A stretch of DNA of 64,000 bases from assembly GCA_029624815.1 (NCBI GenBank), contig JARSSH010000010.1, forward strand, positions 1 through 64,000, written 5' to 3'. How positions within the stretch are numbered: position 1 is the first letter of the stretch; every line of letters starts with the position of its first letter. This DNA comes from Candidatus Competibacter sp. (GTDB lineage Bacteria; Pseudomonadota; Gammaproteobacteria; Competibacterales; Competibacteraceae). A model generated the notes under the pieces. That model had not been told where the DNA came from. It searched no databases and worked only from the letters and a program-made list of their open reading frames with translations. This document shows positions 18,121-25,892 of the stretch, piece after piece. The translations under genes were made by a program, and so were the position numbers.

Positions 18121-18816
18121 CTATCGGCAGAGCAGCACGTCCCGCGCCCGATTGACCCGCGCGGCCAGATAACTAGAGCCACCCTGATCGGGGTGAACCT
18201 TTTGGATCAAACGACGGTAGGCGGCCTGGATTTCGTCGCGGCTAGCGTCGGGTCGCACGCCCAGGATCCGGTAGGCTTCGGCTCGATCCATGCGATTGTT
18301 TTCGGCGGCCTGTGCCTGCTCGCCCTGCCCAATGCCCGCCTGTTCGCGCCAATCGGCATCGGCATGGCGGTCCAGATAGGTTTCCAGCACCGCCGCCGAT
18401 TGCGGATCGGACTGGCATTCCCGCCAAAGCTCCAACAGTTCCGGGAGGGTGAGATCTCGCAGGGAACGACCGACGAACCGGCCGGCGCGAACCGAACCGG
18501 ATACGACTCCGGAGGCATGATCGAGTGTCATGGACAGGAAGCGGGTGGTGACGACGGATTGGTCTGGATCGGTCCGACCGGCTGAAGCGGGAGCGGGGAT
18601 CTGCAACCAGCGAAGCAGGAACGGGGCCAGCACGGCGAGCAGGGGCACGGCGACTTCGGCGCCACCGCGCGCGGTCAGCAATACCAGAAAACCGGCGATT
18701 CCAACCGCCGCCACCGCGCGCGGCAAGCGGGAACCCGAACCCGGGCGGCGCAACCAGCGGACCGAGAGATACAGGCCGAACAGGATAGCCGCAACCAGCA
18801 ACACACGAATCAGCAT
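18121..18816 (-). CDS. Membrane-anchored DnaJ-domain protein (DjlC/TIM14-like)
   Basis: The 231-residue protein has two hydrophobic segments at the N-terminus (about 1-17 and 35-70) and a C-terminal J domain (about 175-231) with the HPD motif in LIQKVHPDQGG. This layout, membrane anchor first and J domain at the extreme C-terminus, resembles TIM14/Pam18-like and DjlA-type bacterial proteins that recruit DnaK to the membrane. The central region (70-170) is not assigned. It lies 8 nt after the VWA gene and ends 6 nt from the DAHP synthase gene. Confidence 0.83.
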   Translation of the reverse strand: MLIRVLLVAAILFGLYLSVRWLRRPGSGSRLPRAVAAVGIAGFLVLLTARGGAEVAVPLLAVLAPFLLRWLQIPAPASAGRTDPDQSVVTTRFLSMTLDHASGVVSGSVRAGRFVGRSLRDLTLPELLELWRECQSDPQSAAVLETYLDRHADADWREQAGIGQGEQAQAAENNRMDRAEAYRILGVRPDASRDEIQAAYRRLIQKVHPDQGGSSYLAARVNRARDVLLCR

Positions 18817-18824
18817 CGACTTTC

Positions 18825-19502
18825 TCAGAGCTGGCGAGTCAACCGTCGAATTAGACCACCGTGGCGCCGGCCGAATTCCTCCAACGCCGGGCGTCCACCC
18901 GCGGCATAAACCGCCACGGCGGCGAGCAATTCGCGCAACTGCCGGGCGCTGCCGCTATCGAAGGCGCAGTAGGCGCCTCGCGTCAACCGGGCGATTTCCC
19001 CGAAACCCAAGGCGGCGTTGGAGTCGTTGCCCTCCTGGAAGACAAAGACCGGCACTCCCAGCAACCCGAGCTGACCAGCCTGATGGCAAAGCGGGTCCAC
19101 GGCTTCTTCGAGACAGTCGCCGACCAAGACCAAAGCGTTGACTCGGTGCAACCGGGTTTCGCGAGCGGCATGTTCCAGTACCCGACCGATCTGGGTCAGG
19201 CCGCCTCGGCATTGCACCGAGCTCATGCGCCGTTGCAGGTCGGCGGCCTCGCTCAACCACGGTTCGGCCCGAAACTCGCCATAACCCCGGTACCAGACCA
19301 GTTGCACGGCCAGCCCGCCGATCTCCGCCGTCGCCGCGAACATATCTCCCTGCAATTGACAAGCTCGATCCCAGGTCGGCTGACGGCTGGCGGTGGCATC
19401 CAGCGCGAAGATCAATCGGCCTGAGGTTGCGACAACCGGTGTTTTCGCTGCTTGGCGCAGAAACACGGCCACCTCGGCAGAAGTGGATTGGATCTGTTTC
19501 AT
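18825..19502 (-). CDS. VWA-fold protein
   Basis: The 225-residue cytoplasmic protein contains a von Willebrand factor A-like fold. The segment GRLIFALDATASR has a degenerate MIDAS motif (DxTxS instead of DxSxS), and NALVLVGDCLEE and CRGGLTQIGRVLEH are further core strands and helices. The ATG at 19502 was preferred because GAGG lies 9 nt upstream; the alternative ATG at 19511 would overlap that site. It follows the large TIGR02270-like gene by 25 nt on the same strand and precedes the DnaJ gene by 8 nt. A chaperone or assembly role with the DnaJ protein is plausible but unproven. Confidence 0.75.
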   Translation of the reverse strand: MKQIQSTSAEVAVFLRQAAKTPVVATSGRLIFALDATASRQPTWDRACQLQGDMFAATAEIGGLAVQLVWYRGYGEFRAEPWLSEAADLQRRMSSVQCRGGLTQIGRVLEHAARETRLHRVNALVLVGDCLEEAVDPLCHQAGQLGLLGVPVFVFQEGNDSNAALGFGEIARLTRGAYCAFDSGSARQLRELLAAVAVYAAGGRPALEEFGRRHGGLIRRLTRQL

Positions 19503-19527
19503 GGCGGTCATCCTCTTTGACAGTGAA

Positions 19528-22500
19528 TTATTCCTTTAGATGGCTGATCCATAGCTGTTGTCGAAAACTCGATGCTTGGGTTTCGAGCAACGGGAATTTC
19601 GCCTTAAGCAGGCTAAGCTCCAAAGCCGCTATGGTTCGCTGATACTGCCGGCCAGTCTTTAGTATCGACACGCAGTTTTCAAGTGTTATTTCCCGGCCAA
19701 GCAGATAGCGAGAGTCTCGTTGGTATTGATCCTGGTGCGCAATCCACCAAGCTTGAACTGCTTTCGCATCGGGTAGAAGAAGCTGTGCCTGTTCCGTGGA
19801 ACCTATAAACTGGCTTTCAGAAGGGTGTATCACCCTAGGACGCATCAAGCCCTCGTCAATCAGATCGACGCCTGTAAGAAGCGTAAAAGCTTCTCCAATG
19901 AAGCCGGCGCGTTCTGGAATGCACATCGATTCAATCAACCCTGAAATCCACGCTGTATTTTGATAAGCACTGACACCGAGCATTGCGGCATGCAGGCGAG
20001 GATTGTGTTTCGCTACCACTGAAATCCAACGATCGACATCTTGACGATCCGCGACTCGCAGCACCAATTGTAGAGCCTGCTGTTGTCGCAGCGGCATCGA
20101 GGAATACAATGAGAAACTCTTCAAAACCTCCAAAGCAACCTGACGGTCACCTAAAAGAACGGCTGACCATGCCGCCCAAAAGCGATGGTCTTCATGCTTT
20201 GATCGCAGATTTTTTGACAGGATATGCATCGAATTCCCGCAAGCCAATTTACCAATAGCTTTTATTGCAAGCGATTTGATATAAATATCCGTATCATTAC
20301 TCAAATTTTCCAGAAAATTTTCACAGTCAATATGATTGATTATGACGATTAGGACTCCTAAGTGACGCCATTTTGAAAACTTTGAGTTTAACAGTAAATG
20401 AACCTTGTCTTTGGCAATCGATGGCGGTATCCAGCCAAACGCCGATATAAAGCCATGATCTATACTCGATCGAGCGAGGGCTATATTAACAACTTTACGC
20501 AATCGCTGTATTTTGTTACTTTTCAAAGCGATAAACGATGCCGCGAAGAGGTGGCCCGCTTTCCATTTTTTTGTGTCGAGGCTATCCAGCTTTTTCCAAA
20601 TGTTTTCCGTTATTTCTGGAAGATACTCGAGATAGGATCTTAGATAATTATTTGTTTCGCAAAGCTGATGAAATAAAGAATAACGAGCGGTTGCCAAACT
20701 ATTGTATAGCTGCCAAAGTTCAGCAATTTTTTCAAAATACCACTCAAATGTAACCGGAGATAAAATTATGATCGAACGCTGTTCTTCCGATTCTGGCCTA
20801 GCCAATGATCGTGCTTTTCTCCGCTTCAATGGCACGGTGGATCGGCTGCGCGGGCATGGATGCTCGGATTGTATTTTAGGGTGGGTTGAGAGGATATTAC
20901 GTGCGGTCAAGATGGTTGCCGAGGTTGGCTCGGGAAGCGGAACGATCCATTCCTCCCCCGACAGTACCGCCCCGGACTCGCTCGGATCCAACTCGGCCCG
21001 AGAAACCTCGGCTACGGTCGAGGCGGTGTTTCCTCTCGTGGTGGACAGCGCTGTTCTTCGGAACAACCAACCCTGATCGATCGGTCGGGTGAGTTCCATC
21101 AAGGCGTCTCTGGCGGATACCAGGGATACATCGATGGATTGATCCCGCACACGCCTAGGCTTCCGCGACGAACGCGGTATAGTCGGTAGATCGGCGTCGA
21201 AATTCAGCGCTTCAGGCGCCAAGAAACTTTCTCTGACGGTCGAACGCATCCGGGACGGGGACGGGAGGGGAACCGTGCTGCGTGAGTCGTCGCCAGCCGG
21301 AGTGGCGGATCCAATCGCGCTCAACCATTCCCACTGCCGAAAGCCGGGCGCTTCGATGGGAAAAAATGTGGTTTGCGGTTCCAGCAACGCCAGTTCTAAT
21401 GCGGCGGCGGCTCGCTGGAACTGGCGACCGTGAACCAACACCTGCCAACACACTTCAAGACTTATCGGAAATCCCATCAGGTAGCAGCGATCTTTTTTAT
21501 AGCGGCGACGTTGCTGGCTCCACCACTGGTTGACGGCTTCCGGGTTCGGGCGAGGCAGGCGCTCTGTATCGGCAGGTTCATTTTCCGCCGGTTCCAGCGC
21601 ATGCGCTAATGCTTCTTTGACCAAATCGACGCCCGTGATGAGGCTTAATGCCGCACCGGCCAAATCCGCTTGTGCCGACGCGCTGCTCATGAGACGAATC
21701 AGCCAGGGAATAGCGGAAGTGTCGCCGAGAACCCCAAGGCCATGAATGACCAGCGGGGTTAAATGCTCGTCCAAGAGTAATTGTCGGATCCAGAGCCGTG
21801 CTGGTTCGAGGTCGATGGCCCGCGCCAGCAATTCGATCGCGCGTTGCTGGAGCATCGGTTCGGCATTGTATTCGACCATTTGTTGCAATATATCCAAGCC
21901 GCCCCTATGGGCCAGCAGACTTGCTGACCAGGCTGCCCAAAACCTCAATGTCTCGTCTGCATGATTCATGTTTTGTCGCAAGACGGGCAAGTAGCGTTGC
22001 AGGCGCAATTCGCCGACCAGGCGCAGGGCGCGGGCGCGCAAGCGAAGACTGGAATCCTTGAGTGCCGCGTCCAGATAGTCGCCAGGATCTACTTGGTGAA
22101 AACCACAGACCGTAATGCCGGCATAACGCAGCAACGGCGAGGTTGAAACCAGCAGTACATCGCGAACCCGTCCCCGCAGGCGGTCTGGAGCGACCCAGCC
22201 CAAGGCGGCGATCAGCTCGCGAACCGTGTCGGGCGTGGTGTTGATGTGGTCGGTTAGTTGCTTGAAGGGTGTATCGTCAATATGGCTGACGGCGGTGGCG
22301 GCGGCCGTGAAGATGGCGCCTGGCCGACGATTGTTGGTCAGGCTATCCCAGCAACATTTCCAACCCAGGTCGCCGGCTTCACGCAGCAGAGTGAGTTGTT
22401 GCTCCAATCGGCTGTCGAGTTCAGTCAATTCCGGAAGGGTAGTCATGGGAGCACATGCTGCTCGGTCGCGTTCCATCCAGAGCCGGGCGGCGTTTTCGAC

Positions 22501-23754
22501 ACAGACTTGCAGGGTATCTCGGACATTGAGTAGATTTTGTTGTTCGGCTGCGGGGGAATGAACGGCGAACAGGGGCATCCCGGTCTGGATCAGCGCCAGT
22601 TCAAGAGCGGCGGCGGCGCGCTGGCGTTGGTAGCCGTTGACCAGGACATGCAAGCAATGATCGGGGGTGATGGGGCGACCCAGCAGGTAGCGGGTTTCCC
22701 GTTGGAAGTGGGTTTCATTGGTCTGCCACCAAGTAGCGATTGATTCCGGATTGGGCCAAGGCAGACCGCTCATGGGATCTTTGGAGTTGGTGGAGCTGGG
22801 CGCCGTCGGTTGTGCGAGGTGGTGTTCAACCAGATCAAGGCCCGTGATCAGGGTAAAGGCTTCACCCGCCACTCGCGCCAGTTCGGGATACTGCATTTGT
22901 GTGATCAGCCACGGGATTTGCCAGGGGTTTCCCGCCGCGCCGACACTGGTAATGGCGTCGCGGGAATATACGGCTTTGTCCTTGATCGTCTCCAGCCAGC
23001 GTTGACGCTGCGGGTCAGGCAGGACACGAGGCAAGAGGGATAGGGCATGTTGGCGCAGCGGGGTATCGGTCAGGGCAAATTCGCTGAGGATCTCGATGGT
23101 TGGCCCGCGTTCGCCCATGCGGACGGCGGACCACGCCGCCCAAAAGCGCCAGTCCGGTGATTCTTTCGTCAGGCATTGACGCAGGAGGGGTAACAAGTCG
23201 AGGCGACCTAACTCACCGACGGCTTTAAGGGCGCAGGCGCAGAGTTCGGGAATATCGCTTTGCAAGGCGGCAACCAGATAATCGCCGGCATCGGCGCGGT
23301 GTTTGGCGCAAACGGCGAGCGCGATGCGTTGGTGGAGTGGGGTTGCTGCTGCCAGAAACTGGAGCAGGGATGCCTTGATACTGTCTAGCGGTAGCCAGCC
23401 CAGAGTCTCAATAACAACGGTGATTGATTGTTCGTCGGTACCGATCAGTTCAATGAGAAAGTCACGCCAGTTCGGGGGCGCGGTTTCGCTGAAGGCGAGT
23501 ACAGTGACGGGGAGGAGATCGTCCAGTGCGTATTGGGGACTGCTGAATCGCTGTTCAAGTAGTGACCAGGATTGAGTGCTGTTCTGGCGCAGGGCGTCCA
23601 GTTGCTTGTTAATCTGGCTATCGAGGCTGGTCAAGTCGCGCAGGGAAAAATAGGGGGCGTCAATGCCAATTTGGCGTTTTTTCCATAACGCCTTCGCTTC
23701 GCCAATGCAGTGGGTGATTCCGTCCTTTATCGTATTGGAGGGCGTAGCTGGCAT
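19528..23754 (-). CDS. Triple TIGR02270-like HEAT-repeat protein, T6SS-associated
   Basis: The 1408-residue protein contains three related copies of a TIGR02270-like unit, about 1-415, 416-830 and 985-1408. Each has the core motif RFWAAWSA and ends with an RYLLGRPIT-type or RYLMGFPIS-type segment followed by a xRAxAALELAL helix. Helical HEAT-like repeats run through all three. A polar, low-complexity linker (830-985) joins copies two and three. TIGR02270 proteins have been noted near VgrG genes in several Proteobacteria, and their role is unknown. It starts 38 nt after the PAAR-protein gene, in the position where immunity or adaptor genes usually lie. The 5' part of copy three (about 20200-20760) is distinctly AT-rich compared with copies one and two. 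Confidence 0.8.
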   Translation of the reverse strand: MPATPSNTIKDGITHCIGEAKALWKKRQIGIDAPYFSLRDLTSLDSQINKQLDALRQNSTQSWSLLEQRFSSPQYALDDLLPVTVLAFSETAPPNWRDFLIELIGTDEQSITVVIETLGWLPLDSIKASLLQFLAAATPLHQRIALAVCAKHRADAGDYLVAALQSDIPELCACALKAVGELGRLDLLPLLRQCLTKESPDWRFWAAWSAVRMGERGPTIEILSEFALTDTPLRQHALSLLPRVLPDPQRQRWLETIKDKAVYSRDAITSVGAAGNPWQIPWLITQMQYPELARVAGEAFTLITGLDLVEHHLAQPTAPSSTNSKDPMSGLPWPNPESIATWWQTNETHFQRETRYLLGRPITPDHCLHVLVNGYQRQRAAAALELALIQTGMPLFAVHSPAAEQQNLLNVRDTLQVCVENAARLWMERDRAACAPMTTLPELTELDSRLEQQLTLLREAGDLGWKCCWDSLTNNRRPGAIFTAAATAVSHIDDTPFKQLTDHINTTPDTVRELIAALGWVAPDRLRGRVRDVLLVSTSPLLRYAGITVCGFHQVDPGDYLDAALKDSSLRLRARALRLVGELRLQRYLPVLRQNMNHADETLRFWAAWSASLLAHRGGLDILQQMVEYNAEPMLQQRAIELLARAIDLEPARLWIRQLLLDEHLTPLVIHGLGVLGDTSAIPWLIRLMSSASAQADLAGAALSLITGVDLVKEALAHALEPAENEPADTERLPRPNPEAVNQWWSQQRRRYKKDRCYLMGFPISLEVCWQVLVHGRQFQRAAAALELALLEPQTTFFPIEAPGFRQWEWLSAIGSATPAGDDSRSTVPLPSPSRMRSTVRESFLAPEALNFDADLPTIPRSSRKPRRVRDQSIDVSLVSARDALMELTRPIDQGWLFRRTALSTTRGNTASTVAEVSRAELDPSESGAVLSGEEWIVPLPEPTSATILTARNILSTHPKIQSEHPCPRSRSTVPLKRRKARSLARPESEEQRSIIILSPVTFEWYFEKIAELWQLYNSLATARYSLFHQLCETNNYLRSYLEYLPEITENIWKKLDSLDTKKWKAGHLFAASFIALKSNKIQRLRKVVNIALARSSIDHGFISAFGWIPPSIAKDKVHLLLNSKFSKWRHLGVLIVIINHIDCENFLENLSNDTDIYIKSLAIKAIGKLACGNSMHILSKNLRSKHEDHRFWAAWSAVLLGDRQVALEVLKSFSLYSSMPLRQQQALQLVLRVADRQDVDRWISVVAKHNPRLHAAMLGVSAYQNTAWISGLIESMCIPERAGFIGEAFTLLTGVDLIDEGLMRPRVIHPSESQFIGSTEQAQLLLPDAKAVQAWWIAHQDQYQRDSRYLLGREITLENCVSILKTGRQYQRTIAALELSLLKAKFPLLETQASSFRQQLWISHLKE

Positions 23755-23792
23755 TGCGGGTTCCCTTGCCGGTTGGGAAATTTTATACCCTA

Positions 23793-25865
23793 CTAAATTT
23801 TGGTCCTGTTTTTTGGTTTTCGCCTATCAGGAACTTGAAAAATATCAAATATAATATACCCAGAAAAATCGCCAACTTTCTGCCCAAGCCAAGCACTGCC
23901 TTCCTCTATTCCTATACTTGCAACGATTTCTTTTCCTATTTTAAATTTTCCACCTAAAGATACAACGTCACCGATCACAGACCCCCCAACCCTTCCTAAA
24001 GTCTCCCACATCTTACCATAACCCCCGCGTATATCGCCTTGCCTTGCTAGCTCCTGAACCTCTTGATCCCCTTCTAAAAGGGTATTAAGAGAGTCAGCGC
24101 CACTTATGCCTTTATCTAATATATCGAGGCCTTTCTTAATTAGTGTATTTTTATAAAATAATCTTTGTGTTTCCGATATATTAGCTTGAACTTTGTCACC
24201 CTCAAACTTCAATTTATCATATTTTTTCTTTAGGTCACTCCACTCATCATTAGATAGATTGTAATCAGAAATCTTCTCAGATAAATCCTTTAATTTTTTC
24301 TCTATTGATAATTTTCCACCAATTAGCTCTCGTATCTTTTTATCAAAGGCCTCCTTTGTTTCTGAAGGGATTTTATCATTGATAATATCAGGAATTTTTT
24401 GCAAAACTTTATCCTGCACTTTTTCAAATAGCAATTCTTCCTGTTGAGGAGGGCTCTGACCCTCTTTCTTTTCGCCACCTTCGCGGTTCCCGTTACCGGA
24501 GCCTTGATCCTCTTTCTTTTCGCCACCTTCGCGGTTCCCGTTACCGGAGCCTTGATCCTCTTTCTTTTCGCCACCTTCGCGGTTCCCGTTACCGGAGCTA
24601 CCAATATCTTCTTTGCTAGCCCCACCCCCCGATGGTTGTCCATCTCCAGCACCTCCGCGAGCCCCACCCTTCGGCACAATCGGCGGTGAAATCTTTACCG
24701 ATGGCCCACCAATCAAAACTGTCGCTGCTCCGGTCAACAGGTCGCTTGGTATTGCGGTATCGCTCGTCACCCGGCCCACGGGCATCCCGCCCGCCAGCAC
24801 CGTGGCTGCTCCTTCAAGAATGATTTTCTTAGATGGATCAAGCAAATCGGTAATTCGTGAAATCGGCTTACCTTCCACTAATACCGTCGAAAAACCAGTA
24901 ATTACAATATCTACTTTATCGTCCTTGGAATCTTTGTGTGCTGCTGGCAAAATAGCAGCGGAATTCATTCCATTAAAGAAAAGATCAAACCATTTTCCAA
25001 GACCCTCCAAGCTGTTGCCGAATCCATTACTTAAATTATCCATGGCTATACCCAGTTGACCTGAAAGCGCGTCCTTCACGAAGCTCTGCATTTGTTTAGT
25101 GATATCCTCCTTGATCATGCCCAATGCTTGCATTCCATACTGATGGGCTACGTGTTCAAGCGTACTAGAATCATCATCAACTTTCCATGCATCAGTCAGG
25201 GCGCTGAATCCCATATCCGTCAATCCCCCAACCGCTATGCCCGTTACATCGTCCATACTCATGTTTGTCAATGGATTTTTCATTGCCCCGCCCAAGTCAC
25301 CGGACATGAGCCCGTCCAGCAATTTCGGGGCGTATTCCAATCCTTTGCTAACTGCCTGTTTGGCAATACCCCGAAACTCTTCCGGCACCTGGCTGAGCGC
25401 AAGGTCGGTCAATTGCGATTGAAGTTGACCCAGAATAGCCCCCGTCACCGATCCACCCTTTGCAACACTATCCACGATACCAGTAGTTAACTGTCCCATG
25501 AGCGCTACCGGATCGGGGAAGCCACTTGCTAATGACTCGGGCGATGCAACCTTGGACAGAGCGTCCACCGGCATGAAACCGCCTTGGCGCATATCCGCCA
25601 ACGTGCCGAGTTCCGAACTGGTGATATAGGGCAGGGCAACCGGGGAGTCGCCAATAGTGGGTATAACCAGATAATGATCGCCCTGTGGGTCAGCGAAAAC
25701 CTGACGGATGGGCAATTTAGGGAATGGCAGTTGCGCGGGATCAAATTGCCCGGAGTCGGCGGCTTCCATCAGGTGACGAATGGTCTCAGCATCATCCAGA
25801 AATAGATCAGGCGGCAGAAACTCTATGCCCGCAAGCTGTAATCCAATCTTATCCTCGGCTCCCAT
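23793..25865 (-). CDS. PAAR-domain T6SS effector with variable C-terminal domain
   Basis: The 690-residue protein sits between VgrG and the TIGR02270-like gene. Residues of about 340-405 form a PAAR-type cone built from repeats such as VDIVITGFSTVLVEGKPISR, AATVLAGGMPVGRVTSDT and AATVLIGGPSVKI; PAAR proteins tip the VgrG spike and carry effectors. The N-terminal 330 residues are unassigned. A Gly-rich linker with 16-residue tandem repeats (about 425-480) leads to a charged helical and then hydrophobic C-terminus (480-690) that is AT-rich (23793-24460) and matches no toxin family I know. The ATG at 25865, with GGAG upstream, is preferred to the one at 25883. Confidence 0.78.
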   Translation of the reverse strand: MGAEDKIGLQLAGIEFLPPDLFLDDAETIRHLMEAADSGQFDPAQLPFPKLPIRQVFADPQGDHYLVIPTIGDSPVALPYITSSELGTLADMRQGGFMPVDALSKVASPESLASGFPDPVALMGQLTTGIVDSVAKGGSVTGAILGQLQSQLTDLALSQVPEEFRGIAKQAVSKGLEYAPKLLDGLMSGDLGGAMKNPLTNMSMDDVTGIAVGGLTDMGFSALTDAWKVDDDSSTLEHVAHQYGMQALGMIKEDITKQMQSFVKDALSGQLGIAMDNLSNGFGNSLEGLGKWFDLFFNGMNSAAILPAAHKDSKDDKVDIVITGFSTVLVEGKPISRITDLLDPSKKIILEGAATVLAGGMPVGRVTSDTAIPSDLLTGAATVLIGGPSVKISPPIVPKGGARGGAGDGQPSGGGASKEDIGSSGNGNREGGEKKEDQGSGNGNREGGEKKEDQGSGNGNREGGEKKEGQSPPQQEELLFEKVQDKVLQKIPDIINDKIPSETKEAFDKKIRELIGGKLSIEKKLKDLSEKISDYNLSNDEWSDLKKKYDKLKFEGDKVQANISETQRLFYKNTLIKKGLDILDKGISGADSLNTLLEGDQEVQELARQGDIRGGYGKMWETLGRVGGSVIGDVVSLGGKFKIGKEIVASIGIEEGSAWLGQKVGDFSGYIIFDIFQVPDRRKPKNRTKI
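24462..24599 (-). repeat. 48-bp tandem repeats in the PAAR-protein linker
   Basis: Just under three copies of a 48-bp unit are arranged head to tail with almost no divergence. Each codes for a 16-residue unit with the core GNGNREGGEKKE. It forms the flexible hinge between the PAAR region and the putative toxin domain, and marks the sharp change from GC-rich to AT-rich DNA. Confidence 0.9.
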
Positions 25866-25892
25866 GATCGCTGTTCTCCGCAACGATGCCGA

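Noticed and set aside
24462-24599. Possible CRISPR array or phase-variable promoter in the 48-bp repeats
   Set aside because: The units are in frame inside the PAAR gene and have no spacers.
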